A stretch of DNA of 64,000 nucleotides from Candidatus Bipolaricaulota bacterium (GCA_025060395.1 JANXCC010000002.1:228234-292233), one strand, 5' to 3'; positions 44,666 through 53,586 are shown, counted from the first letter of the stretch. Notes: a model not told the origin generated them from the sequence alone. Numbers and translations are program-made.

Positions 44666-47186
44666 TGCGCCTTGGGTTTTGCTTGGGATCCCCCTTATTC
44701 TTCTCGGCGTATGGGGGACGCGGAAGCGTTGGCGTCACCTTCCGAGAGGGGACCAGGCGGCTCTCCTCATGCGTGTGGGGGTGCTGGCCTTGCTCTGTCT
44801 GGCCTTGGCCGGCCCACGCCTTGCTTCCGGCGCTTCAGAACGATTTATCTACCTTCTCGTCGACCGCTCGGCCAGCGTAGGAGCAGAGCCCTCCACACTC
44901 TTACGGATTCTTCGGGATCTGGCCCAACCAGCCGAGCAGGTTTCTTACGGGCTGATCAGTTTCGGTGCAGAGCCGATGATCGAGACGAACTGTGCTCCAA
45001 CCCTCTCGCTCCCTGACTTCCAAGCTGAGATCGATGTCACGGCAACGGACATTGCGAGAGCGATTCGGTTGGCCCTGGAGACGATGCCGCGCACCGGCCG
45101 CCGTGAGATCATTCTGGTGACTGACGGGCAAGAGACTTCTGGGGAGATCTCTTCGGTCTTAGCGCGGGCGCGCCGTGAAGGGGTCCCTCTTCACGTCTGG
45201 CCTCTGGGTGGGGATCTTCTGGAAGTCTGGCTCCATGAATTCCAGGTGCCTCCGGAAGTACCAGCGGACGTGCCCTTCTCGCTGCGCCTGTACGTAGGCG
45301 CGACCACCCACGGAACCGGCACGCTCCTGCTCTACAGAAACGACGAGCTGATTCAGACGCTGGACGTAGAGTACACCCCTGGCATTCATGAAGTGCGTTT
45401 GACCGATCGGCTCGAAGCGCCAGGGGTATTTCCTTACAGGGCATATCTGAAAGCCGAGAATGATCGACTTCTGGAAAACAATGAGCTCTCCGGGGTGACG
45501 GTCGTCCCTGGGAGCCCTCAGGTGCTCATCGTCGAGCGCTCTGAGGGCGAGAGCCTCGTAGCACAGCTGGTGCGCAGTTCCGGGTTCTCTGCCGAACAGA
45601 GAAAGTTCTCGGAACTAGCCTCTATCCCGTTGGCTGAATATAGGGTGATCATTCTTAATAACATCCCTATGGGACGGCTCACCCAGGAGCATCGTCGTGC
45701 TTTGAAGAATTTCGTTGGAGATCTGGGAGGTGGGTTATGGGTCATCCAAGGGCGTGAAGCTGTGGCCGATCTCGAAGAGCGGACTGGCTCAGAGCTTGCC
45801 GAGCTCGAAGAGCTCTTGCCCGTCTCGTACTTAGCCCCAGAACCCTATCAGATTCCGGGTGTAGCGCTTGTCTTTGTGATGGACCGTTCGGGGAGCATGG
45901 GCGATCCTGTCGGAGGCGTTCCCAAGATAGAGATCCTGAAGCGGGCGGCCTTGCGCAGCCTAGATGTTCTCGATCCAGAGGACTGGGTGGGATTGATCGC
46001 GTTTGATACCGACTTTGAGTGGATCGTTCCGCTCAAGCCCCTGGGAGACCGACGCGAGTTCCAAAGCAGCATTCAGCGCCTGAGTGCCAACGGCGGCACT
46101 GATCTGTACTTCGCCTTAAAAGATGCCTTTGAGACTCTCGAGAGAACCCCGGCCCGCATTAAGCACATTTTGGTCTTTACCGATGGACACAATAATAACA
46201 GACGGGAGCGCGAGTATCGAGAGCTTTACGAACGATTCCAAAAGAGCGCTGTGCGCGTCTCGGCCCTGGGGATTGACCGAGCGCCTAATGAAGAGTTTCT
46301 TCTGGAGCTCACTGCAGCTGGGCGCGGACGATACCAGCGCGTGCATCACTTTACAGATCTACCAGTCTTCTCGTTGCGCGAGGTGCGGCGCATCGCGCGG
46401 CTACGCTGGATTGAAGGGCAGAGTCTTGTGCGTGCTCTCATCCCTGAGTTCCACTCTCCCCCAGTGCGCGGATACGTGCTCACGCATGAGCGCCCAGGGG
46501 CACAGACAGCGCTCGTCGCTGTGCCCGATGAAAACCCGCTCTTCGCGTTCAGGCGTTATGGCTTGGGGCACGTCGCCGTGCTCAATACCGATCTAGAAGG
46601 CAACGGAGCGCCGGAATGGCTGAGTTGGCCTGGCTTGAGCCAGCTCTTTGCCGAGAGCCTCGCGCGGCTCTATCGGCCCATCCCGCGCCAGGGCGAGCTC
46701 ACAGTACAGACCGTCTTGGGCGATGAAACCCTGGAAATCATTGCCGAGCTGCGCCAGGACAATCGTTGGATCTCAGACGCAGAGCTTACTGCTCAGCTGA
46801 CTGGTCCGATTCGCAGAGAAAATCTAGAGCTTGAGCCTGTAGCCCCGGGGCGCTATCGCGCTCAGCTGGAGCGCGTCCCTAGCGGACAGTATACCCTCCG
46901 TCTAGAGGCCAAACGATCGGGTCAGATACTCAGCGAGACTACCAGGATCGTCGCCGTTCCCTATGCGAAAGAGTATCGATCAATCGGGCTCAATAGCGAG
47001 CTTGTCAATGAGATCACGCGCATCACGGGTGGGGAGATCTTAGAGCGAGCGGTCCTGCCGTCGCCCTCAGGCAAAGTTGCCCAAGAGACCTACCGGGCAC
47101 TCTGGCCTTGGGTACTCTTGATCGCTTTAGGGCTCTTTCTTGTTGATCTAGCGGTGCGTAAGCTGGGTTGGCTTCTCGAGCGCTGA
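44652..47186 (+). CDS. Large membrane protein: two VWA domains and a GATase-like segment
   Basis: 844 residues from ATG 44652, chosen because the first residues ILYDAPWVLLGIPLILLGVW form the usual N-terminal membrane hairpin; the longer frame is not supported. A first VWA (about residues 60-190) has LVDRSASV and then ILVTDGQETSGE. Then comes a beta domain, a GATase-like stretch (FVGDLGGGLWVIQGREAV, about 355-375) and a second VWA (about 405-570) with FVMDRSGSMGDP and ILVFTDGHNNNR. A C-terminal helix (about 815-835) anchors the end. Both VWA metal sites look complete. It closes the locus and may be a stretch-sensing or assembly protein. Confidence 0.85.
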   Translation: MILYDAPWVLLGIPLILLGVWGTRKRWRHLPRGDQAALLMRVGVLALLCLALAGPRLASGASERFIYLLVDRSASVGAEPSTLLRILRDLAQPAEQVSYGLISFGAEPMIETNCAPTLSLPDFQAEIDVTATDIARAIRLALETMPRTGRREIILVTDGQETSGEISSVLARARREGVPLHVWPLGGDLLEVWLHEFQVPPEVPADVPFSLRLYVGATTHGTGTLLLYRNDELIQTLDVEYTPGIHEVRLTDRLEAPGVFPYRAYLKAENDRLLENNELSGVTVVPGSPQVLIVERSEGESLVAQLVRSSGFSAEQRKFSELASIPLAEYRVIILNNIPMGRLTQEHRRALKNFVGDLGGGLWVIQGREAVADLEERTGSELAELEELLPVSYLAPEPYQIPGVALVFVMDRSGSMGDPVGGVPKIEILKRAALRSLDVLDPEDWVGLIAFDTDFEWIVPLKPLGDRREFQSSIQRLSANGGTDLYFALKDAFETLERTPARIKHILVFTDGHNNNRREREYRELYERFQKSAVRVSALGIDRAPNEEFLLELTAAGRGRYQRVHHFTDLPVFSLREVRRIARLRWIEGQSLVRALIPEFHSPPVRGYVLTHERPGAQTALVAVPDENPLFAFRRYGLGHVAVLNTDLEGNGAPEWLSWPGLSQLFAESLARLYRPIPRQGELTVQTVLGDETLEIIAELRQDNRWISDAELTAQLTGPIRRENLELEPVAPGRYRAQLERVPSGQYTLRLEAKRSGQILSETTRIVAVPYAKEYRSIGLNSELVNEITRITGGEILERAVLPSPSGKVAQETYRALWPWVLLIALGLFLVDLAVRKLGWLLER

Positions 47187-47189
47187 GAT

Positions 47190-47219
47190 TTGCCCTGGAG
47201 CTCTCGCTTTTGCTATGAT
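47190..47219 (+). promoter_or_regulatory. Candidate promoter of doxX
   Basis: TTGCCC (47190-47195), 18-bp spacer and TATGAT (47214-47219), 31 nt before the ATG. Confidence 0.5.
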
Positions 47220-47250
47220 ATGCCCAATCTGAGTAACAGGGGTGATTGGG

Positions 47251-47676
47251 ATGTTTGAGCGGCTCTTTGGCGGGTTCAGTCAGTGGGCCACGATCCCACT
47301 GCGAGTGGCTATCGGGATTATCTTTGCGGCGCATGGCTGGCAGAAGTTTGCCGGGGGCTTAGAGAGGGTCGCGGGGTTCTTTGGAAGCGTTGGGATCCCT
47401 CTGCCGGAGGTCTCAGCGTTTGTGGTTGCTTTTGTCGAGCTGATTGGGGGGATTGGCTTGATTGTGGGCATTTTCACAAGATACTGGGCGCTCTTGCTCT
47501 CAATTATTATGATTGTCGCAATCTTTACGGTGAAGCTTCAGGCGGGGCTCTTGGGGGCTGGAGGGCGTCCGGGCTATGAGCTCGACTTAGCGTTGTTGGC
47601 CGGATGCCTGGCGCTCATGCTGACTGGGCCAGGGCCGATCTCCCTGGAGCGCGCGATCCTAGGCCGCGAGCTGTAG
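47251..47676 (+). CDS. DoxX-family membrane protein
   Basis: 141 residues from ATG 47251; a GTG three codons earlier overlaps the ribosome binding site. Four transmembrane helices and the family pattern PLRVAIGIIFAAHGWQKF, SAFVVAFVELIGGIGLIVG and AALLL-type third helix with TVKLQAGLLG. DoxX proteins resemble the thiosulfate:quinone oxidoreductase subunit DoxD, but most are uncharacterised and some belong to redox or oxidative-stress membrane complexes. It stands alone with its own promoter, behind the VWA locus. Confidence 0.9.
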   Translation: MFERLFGGFSQWATIPLRVAIGIIFAAHGWQKFAGGLERVAGFFGSVGIPLPEVSAFVVAFVELIGGIGLIVGIFTRYWALLLSIIMIVAIFTVKLQAGLLGAGGRPGYELDLALLAGCLALMLTGPGPISLERAILGREL

Positions 47677-48002
47677 TCACCAGATTTTCACCGACCCTCT
47701 ATGTATTCGGAACAAAGCGTTCTGTATGATGTCGGTGATCTTCTAGACATATACAGAACCTCCTTTCAGGGGGAGAGGGAAGCGCCAGGAGCGATGAGCC
47801 CCGGGAGCCGGGGCTCGTTTCTTTTGCACAAGAGCTACGAGCAGTCAAACTCCTCTGGTGACGCATCTGCGACACCAATTCGAGGCGGCGATCATGCGGG
47901 GCAGATCGTCCACATTATTCGCCGCCTCTAGGCCGGATCTTGATCTAGGTCATAGCGTTCTTGGACTTTATGAGTACAATGGCTCAGAGGAGTGGAAGTG
48001 CT
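47677..48002 (+). promoter_or_regulatory. Structured intergenic leader upstream of prpE
   Basis: 326 nt without a gene. In order: a long hairpin (GTTCTGTAT with ATACAGAAC plus ATGTC with GACAT, 47719-47759), a possible competing hairpin formed by CGGAAC and GTTCTG just upstream, an intrinsic terminator (47796-47825) and a 10-bp inverted repeat (47882-47891 with 47919-47928). I match none of these to a known riboswitch. They may be the doxX 3' end, a prpE attenuator, or both. Confidence 0.45.
47796..47825 (+). terminator. Intrinsic terminator between doxX and prpE
   Basis: GAGCCCCGG-GAG-CCGGGGCTC, a 9-bp perfect stem with a 3-nt loop, then GTTTCTTTT. It lies 119 nt after doxX and 177 nt before prpE, so it ends doxX transcription or attenuates prpE. 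Confidence 0.75.
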
Positions 48003-49898
48003 ATGGGCCTCTACGAAGAGATCTACAGGGAATCTTTGGAGAATCCTGAGGGGTTCTGGAGCAAGGCTGCTGAAGCGATCACCTGGTATAAGCGCTGGGA
48101 TCTGGTGCTCGACCGATCCAAGCCGCCGTTTTATAGATGGTTTGTCGGGGGCGTGCTTAATACGTGCTATAATGCCGTAGATCGTCATATCGAGCGTGGT
48201 CGCGGTGATCAGCTCGCGCTTATCTACGATAGCCCTGTCACAGATACAATTCAGAAGTTTACTTATGCAGAGCTGCGTGATCGCGTCGCCAAGATCGCGG
48301 GCTTTCTGAGAGAACTTGGCGTTACCAAGGGCGATACTGTCGTCATGTATATGCCCATGATCCCCGAAGCGCTGATGGCTATGCTTGCCTGTGCGCGCCT
48401 TGGGGCTATTCATTCGGTTGTCTTTGGGGGTTTTGCTCCCAGAGAATTAGCCATTCGCATCGATGACGCCAAGCCTAAGGTGGTGCTCTCGGCCTCGTGC
48501 GGGATCGAAGCGAAGAAGATCATCCCGTACAAGCCGTTGCTGGACGAGGCGATTGCCATGGCCGCCCATAAGCCCCAACAGTGCGTGATCTATCAGCGGC
48601 CGCAAGTTCGCGCTGAGCTGATCGAGGGACGCGATCTCGATTGGGTCTCGTTAGAGCAGAAAGCGCAGCCCGTCGCTGAGTGCGTCCCCGTTGCTTCGAC
48701 AGATCCGTTGTATATTCTCTACACGTCGGGCACGACGGGCAAACCCAAGGGGGTCGTGCGCGACAATGGTGGCCATGCCGTCGCGCTCTCCTGGACGATG
48801 AAATATATCTACGGGATCGAGCCGGGTGATGTCTACTGGGCGGCTTCGGATGTGGGCTGGGTCGTTGGGCATTCGTATATTGTCTATGGCCCATTATTGG
48901 CAGGCGCGACGACTGTGATGTACGAGGGCAAACCTGTCGGGACGCCCGATCCTGGGGCGTTCTGGCGTGTCCTGAGCCAACACAAAGTGAAAGTGCTCTT
49001 TACGGCGCCAACGGCGTTCCGCGCGATCAAGAAAGAAGACCCCCAAGGAGAGTACTTGAAGCGATACGATCTCTCTCACTTTAAGGCGCTCTTCCTCGCG
49101 GGGGAGCGCACCGATCCAGACACGTACTCCTGGGCTTCTGGACTGCTTGAAAAGCCTGTCATCGATCACTGGTGGCAGACGGAGACGGGCTGGGCTATTG
49201 CGGGGAACTTCTGCGGGCTAGAGCTCTTGCCCATCAAGGCGGGTTCGGCCTCCAAGCCCATGCCTGGCTACGACGTGAGGATACTCGATCCGAACACTGG
49301 CAAAGAGCTGCCGCGGGGAGAAAGCGGCGTCATCGTCGTGAAGGAGCCGTTGCCGCCAGGGACGTTCATGACCCTCTGGCAACGCGACGACGACTTTAAG
49401 AAGACATACTTCGACCCGTATCCTGGGTATTATTTTACAGGTGATGGCGGCTACTTTGACGAAGACGGTTATATCTACGTGATGGGTCGCGTCGACGATA
49501 TCATTAACGTTGCAGGACACCGGCTCTCGACGGGCGAGATGGAGGAGATCGTCGCTCACCATCCAGACGTAGCTGAATGCGCGGTGATCGGCGTAGCAGA
49601 TAGTCTGAAGGGAGAGATGCCCTTAGCGTTCGTGGTGCTCAAGGCTGGGGTGCAGCGCGATCATTCTGAGATCATCGCTGAAGTGAAACAGATGGTGCGC
49701 AGCCAGATCGGCGCGATTGCGTCGCTCAAAGACGTGCTCATTGTGAACCGTTTGCCCAAGACACGCAGTGGCAAGATCCTCCGAGGCACAATGCGCAAGA
49801 TCGCTGACGGGCAGCCGTACACCATGCCCTCGACTATTGACGACCCGGCGACTCTGCAAGAGATCGAAGATGCGTTGCGTCAAGCGCATCTCAAATAA
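48003..49898 (+). CDS. prpE: Acyl-CoA synthetase (AMP-forming), propionyl-CoA synthetase type
   Basis: 631 residues from ATG 48003, preceded by an AGAGGAGTGG site; the frame extends 14 codons further without support. Acyl-adenylate motifs: YTSGTTGKPKGVV, WWQTETGWAI, YYFTGDGGYFDEDGY, GRVDDIINVAGHRLSTGEME, and KTRSGKILRG (the conserved C-terminal Lys). ASDVGWVVGHSYIVYGPLLAG and RDNGGHAVALS are closer to PrpE/ACSS3 than to Acs, so propionate is the likeliest acid; acetate is possible. It makes acyl-CoA with AMP and pyrophosphate. The gene stands alone with a structured leader. Confidence 0.85.
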   Translation: MGLYEEIYRESLENPEGFWSKAAEAITWYKRWDLVLDRSKPPFYRWFVGGVLNTCYNAVDRHIERGRGDQLALIYDSPVTDTIQKFTYAELRDRVAKIAGFLRELGVTKGDTVVMYMPMIPEALMAMLACARLGAIHSVVFGGFAPRELAIRIDDAKPKVVLSASCGIEAKKIIPYKPLLDEAIAMAAHKPQQCVIYQRPQVRAELIEGRDLDWVSLEQKAQPVAECVPVASTDPLYILYTSGTTGKPKGVVRDNGGHAVALSWTMKYIYGIEPGDVYWAASDVGWVVGHSYIVYGPLLAGATTVMYEGKPVGTPDPGAFWRVLSQHKVKVLFTAPTAFRAIKKEDPQGEYLKRYDLSHFKALFLAGERTDPDTYSWASGLLEKPVIDHWWQTETGWAIAGNFCGLELLPIKAGSASKPMPGYDVRILDPNTGKELPRGESGVIVVKEPLPPGTFMTLWQRDDDFKKTYFDPYPGYYFTGDGGYFDEDGYIYVMGRVDDIINVAGHRLSTGEMEEIVAHHPDVAECAVIGVADSLKGEMPLAFVVLKAGVQRDHSEIIAEVKQMVRSQIGAIASLKDVLIVNRLPKTRSGKILRGTMRKIADGQPYTMPSTIDDPATLQEIEDALRQAHLK

Positions 49899-49935
49899 AA
49901 AAAGTTCACCTGCTAAACTTGTAACTAGGAACTTT
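49893..49935 (-). terminator. Candidate terminator downstream of tRNA-Asn
   Basis: On the minus strand AAAGTTC and GAACTTT pair across a loop of about 22 nt, followed by TTTTTATTT. The loop is long, so this is only moderately convincing. It overlaps the prpE stop. Confidence 0.4.
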
Positions 49936-49946
49936 GAACTCGCCCG

Positions 49947-50021
49947 TGGCTCCTCGGGCAGGATTCGAACCTGCGACCCACCGGTTAACAGCCGGTTGCT
50001 CTACCGCTGAGCTACCGAGGA
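49947..50021 (-). tRNA. tRNA-Asn (GTT), CCA encoded
   Basis: 75 nt. Acceptor TCCTCGG/CCGAGGA, discriminator G and encoded CCA. D-arm AGCTCAGCGGTAGAGC, anticodon stem CCGGC with loop CTGTTAACC (anticodon GTT), T-arm GCAGGTTCGAATCCTGC. All cloverleaf stems pair. It has its own promoter and lies 266 nt downstream of 5S. Confidence 0.98.
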
Positions 50022-50031
50022 ATTTCGTTAT

Positions 50032-50061
50032 ATTATACCATGCAAGACCTAGGTAGGTCAA
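50032..50061 (-). promoter_or_regulatory. Promoter of tRNA-Asn
   Basis: TTGACC (50056-50061), 18-bp spacer and TATAAT (50032-50037) on the minus strand, ending 10 nt before the tRNA. It shows that the tRNA is transcribed on its own. Confidence 0.8.
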
Positions 50062-50287
50062 CCTTGTTATTGTTATAGGCGCAAGTTGCTGAAGTTATAC
50101 TACTCCCTGGTGATCTTCATATAGCTATTCTCTCAAACATCTATGATCGAATAGATAAAGCTCTTACGCATGGATGGCTCAGTATAGCATTTGGTGCAAC
50201 AGTGAGAGGAGGCCGAATTATCTCTCATGACTCTTGCACTTGAAGGCTTTGTCAAAAGTTTTGAAGAATAATGTAAAGAAAATAGAT

Positions 50288-50405
50288 CCAGGCAGCGCCC
50301 TACTCTTGCGGGCCCTCGCGAGCCCACTACCATCGGCGCAGGCGGGCTTAACGGCCGTGTTCGGGATGGGAACGGGTGTTTCCCCGCCGCTAGTGAGCCA
50401 CCTGG
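50288..50405 (-). rRNA. rrf: 5S ribosomal RNA
   Basis: About 118 nt. Terminal helix CCAGGTGGC with GCTGCCTGG, the conserved loop region CCCGTTCCCATCCCGAACACGG and the GGTAGT element followed by the A-rich GAGAGTAGG-type loop E region. Ends were set by helix I pairing. It follows 23S after about 70 nt. Confidence 0.95.
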
Positions 50406-50444
50406 AATCTCTTGGGATCTTCGCGCCTATAAAGGGGGCGCTTT

Positions 50445-50470
50445 CGATCCTTCAAAAGTGAATAGAGTGC
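50445..50470 (-). repeat. 3' arm of the 23S processing stem
   Basis: This 26-nt stretch is the inverted complement of 54145-54170 with one mismatch (25/26). It flanks the 23S gene, so in the transcript both ends pair into a long stem of the kind cut by RNase III. Confidence 0.9.
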
Positions 50471-50899
50471 GCGTCGCGCAAACGACGGAGCGATTAGGAC
50501 CGCTCGGCTCAACAGCTTGCGCTGCGTACACCTGCGGCCTATCAACCTGGTGTTCTCCCAGGGCTCTCAGAGGCCTCATCTTGGGGTGGGCTTCGCGCTT
50601 AGATGCCTTCAGCGCTTATCCCGTCCGGACCTAGCTACCCAGCGGTGCCCTTGGCAGGACAGCTGGTACACCAGCGGTCCAGCCCTCCCGGTCCTCTCGT
50701 ACTAGGGAGAGCGCCCCTCAAGCCTCTTGCGCTCGCGGCGGATATGGACCGACCTGTCTTGCGACGGTCTGAACCCAGCTCACGTAACTCTTTAACCGGC
50801 GAACAGACGGACCCTTGGGACCTGCTTCAGCCCCAGGATGAGTTGAGCCGACATCGAGGTGCCGAACACCGCCGTCGATGTGTACTCTCGGGCGGTACT

Positions 50900-50930
<31 letters not shown>

Positions 50931-51395
50931 ATGATCGATGGCCCTTCCACACGGAGCCACCGGGTCACTTGGGCCTGCTTTCGCATCTGTTCCCCCTGTC
51001 GGGGTCACAGTTAAGCCGGCTTGTGCCCATGCACTCCCCGCCGGATCGCCAACCCGGCTGAGCCGACCTTTGCGCGCCTCCGTTACTCTTTAGGAGGCAA
51101 CCGCCCCAGTTAAACTGTCCGCCTAGCACGGTCCCCCGACCGCTGTACGGCCGCGGGTTAGAGCCGCAACGCTCGAAGGGTGGTATTTCACCGACGCCTC
51201 CACGCGAGCTGGCGCCCGCGCTTCTCCGGCTCCCACCTATCCTACACAACCAGCGTCGAGACCCAATGCCAAGCTCCAGTAAAGCTCCACGGGGTCTTTC
51301 CGTCCTGCCGCGAGTCACCGGCGTTTTCACCGGTGCTTCAATTTCACCGAGCCCATGGTCAAGACAGCGCTGGAGTGGTTATACCATTCATGCGC

Positions 51396-51433
<38 letters not shown>

Positions 51434-51477
51434 CATTTGTGTTAACTTCGCGTCGCCGCGAAGATCGGGCCATCTCT

Positions 51478-52014
51478 TCACCCCATAGGGGTGTCCGGCG
51501 TACGGCCTCTGAGGATTCTGTCTATAACCTCTTGGAGCGAGTGTTTTCGCTCCTTCCCCTTACTGGCCGGATTCATCGCATACGCCTTCTCGACGATGCG
51601 CACCAGCCCCTCAGGGGTCAAGTGTTCCTTGCGGTCTTCCATGGCCTCAACGATCTCTTTAAAGCGCTCAAAGACTTCACGTTTTGTGGAGAAGACCATG
51701 TACTTCTCAAAGAAGGGGATGACTTTTTCTTTCAAACTGCGCCTACTGACGATCGAGAAGACGAGCACTTCTTCATTGCCCGGTTTAGGGGCTATGCGCC
51801 CGGTGCCGAAGATCTCCTGAGCCATCTTCAGCAGAGCTATGCCGCTCTTATGCTGATAGATGAAGAACTCAGGATCGACATAGTAGCCAAACCGAGCAGA
51901 AGGATGCTCCTTGATCGAGACGCAGAGGCTTCCTTCCCCTTCTATAAAGCCCGCAAGGAACCACTTCTTGGCTTCGGTTATAGACAGTCTTTCCTGCTGA
52001 TTAGCTCCACCCAT
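51478..52014 (-). CDS. LAGLIDADG homing endonuclease encoded in the group I intron
   Basis: 178 residues with one LAGLIDADG motif, WFLAGFIEGEGSLCVSI, with the acidic catalytic residue in GEGS. Then ARFGYYVDPEFFIYQ, an EIFGTGRI turn, a SIVSRRSLKEKVIPFFEKY segment and a basic C-terminus. Single-motif enzymes work as homodimers; the spacing and the VDPEF stretch recall I-CeuI-type proteins. It should cut intronless 23S genes near the insertion site and so spread the intron. The ATG has a GAGGAGGTGA site 7 nt upstream. The last ten codons coincide with P7, P3 and P8 of the ribozyme, and the stop lies within P8. Confidence 0.93.
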   Translation of the reverse strand: MGGANQQERLSITEAKKWFLAGFIEGEGSLCVSIKEHPSARFGYYVDPEFFIYQHKSGIALLKMAQEIFGTGRIAPKPGNEEVLVFSIVSRRSLKEKVIPFFEKYMVFSTKREVFERFKEIVEAMEDRKEHLTPEGLVRIVEKAYAMNPASKGKERKHSLQEVIDRILRGRTPDTPMG

Positions 52015-52041
52015 GCGTTGTCACCTCCTCGGTAGCATGGG
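52010..52041 (-). promoter_or_regulatory. RNA hairpin holding the endonuclease start codon
   Basis: In the RNA, CCCAUGC and GCAUGGG form a perfect 7-bp stem. The endonuclease AUG is in the 3' strand and the Shine-Dalgarno GAGGAGG in the loop. It could regulate translation, or it may be a peripheral intron helix. Confidence 0.6.
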
Positions 52042-53532
52042 ATACGACGAGCCGTTCCAGCATATAGCCGGATTTTACAACGGCCGTTCGGTAGCGGAAC
52101 AACCGTTATAGTTACGGCCGGCCTTCGCTGGGGCTTCAGTTTGGGGCTTGCACCCCTCCCCTTGACCTTCCAGCAGTGGCCAGGTCTCACACCCTATACG
52201 TCCTCTTTCGAGTTGGCAGGGTGCTGTGGTTTTGATAACCAGTCCCCCCAGCCTGCTCTCTGCGACCCCCTCGGACATCGCTGCCCTACGCGGGGCCTCC
52301 CTTCTTGCGAACGTACGGGAGCATTTTGCCGAGTTCCTTGACCATGGTTCTCTCGCCCACCTGAGCATCCTCTGCCCGCCTACCTGTGTCGGATTGCGGT
52401 ACGGGCTCTCTACGGCTCCCTAGAGGATTTTCTCGGCACCTGATCGCTCTTCCTTCGGCCCCGTAGGGCCTCCGCCTCGGCTCGACTTGACCCGGCTGCG
52501 GATTTGCCTACAGCCGGACGCCTCGCCTATGGCACGGGCACATCCGTCCGCCCGCTGAAGCGACCTGATGCGTCCCCCCTTGGTCATCGCCGTAGAGAGG
52601 GGCCGGAATATTAACCGGCTATCCATCGCCTACCCCTTGCGGGTTGAGCTTAGGGCCGCCTAACCCTGGGTGGATGAGCCTTCCCCAGGAACCCTGAGGC
52701 ATACGGTGGGTGAGGTTCTCACTCACCTCGCGCTACTCATTCCTGCATTCTCTCTTCCGCTTCGTCCGCCGTGGCTTCCGCCACGACTTCAGCCTAGGGC
52801 GGAATGCTCCCCTACCGTAGCTCCAGGGCGCACCTGGAGCTCTCCCGTGGCTTCGGCGCCGAGCTTGACTCCCGCTGAATCTTAGGCGCACCCCCGCTCG
52901 ACTGGTGAGCTATTACGCACTCTTTAAAGGATGGCTGCTTCTAAGCCAACCTCCCAGCTGTCTAAGCAGGAGCACATCCTTCCTGACTTAGCTCGGTCTT
53001 TGGGGCCTTAGCCGACGATCTGGGCCGTTTCCCTCTCGACGACGGAGGTTATCCCCCGCCGTCTGACTCCCGGCAGTAACGCCGTGGTATTCGGAGTTTG
53101 GTTGGAATTGGGTTGCCCCGCATCCATCCAGTGGCTCTACCCCCACGGCTTCACGGCCGAGGCTAGTCCTAAAACTATTTCGGGGAGAACAAGCTATCAC
53201 CGAGGCCCGTCTGGCTTTTCACCGCTACCCACAGCTCATCCCAGAACTCTTCCACGTTCACGGGTTCGGCCCTCCACCGAGTGTTACCTCGGTTTCAGCC
53301 TGGCCATGGGTAGATCGCTCGGCTTCGTGCCTACCGCACGTGACTAGTCGCCCTCTTCGGACTCGCTTTCGCTACGGCTGCGCCCCACCGACGAGGCTTA
53401 GCCTGGCCACGCACGGTAGCTCGCAGGATCATACTGCAAAAGGCATGCCGTCAGGCCGCCGGCTCTGTCACTAGACCCCTTGCGAGGTCCAGGACAAAGG
53501 GTCGGCGGGACCCTCCGACTGTCTGTGAGCGG

Positions 53533-53586
<54 letters not shown>

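Larger units (their letters stand above)
51434..52101 (-). mobile_element. Group I intron in 23S rRNA, insertion after E. coli-equivalent U1923
   Basis: 668 nt splits AACGGT from CCTAAGG in the 23S block that is otherwise continuous. Core helices can be drawn: P1, 5' exon AACGGU with GCCGUU (52079-52084), ending in the U-G wobble at the splice site; P3, UCCGGC (52067-52072) with GCCGGA (51494-51499); P7, GGCCGU (51502-51507) with AUGGCC (51468-51473); P8, CACCCC-UAU-GGGGUG (51479-51493); P9, CUUCGCG-GCGA-CGCGAAG (51446-51463). The last intron base is G (51434), the expected omega-G. P4-P6 I have not assigned. The site equals that of the Chlamydomonas eugametos I-CeuI intron by my numbering. 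Confidence 0.92.

Noticed and set aside
47701-47931. 77-codon frame upstream of prpE
   Set aside because: It passes through a hairpin, a terminator and an inverted repeat, and has no homology or ribosome binding site.
47677-48002. Known riboswitch (SAM, TPP, T-box, fluoride, ZTP) ahead of prpE
   Set aside because: I compared the core motifs from memory and none fits.
51439-52035. 198-codon open frame on the plus strand inside the 23S region
   Set aside because: It is antisense to the homing endonuclease in the intron and has no recognisable domain; the minus-strand frame has the LAGLIDADG motif and a ribosome binding site.
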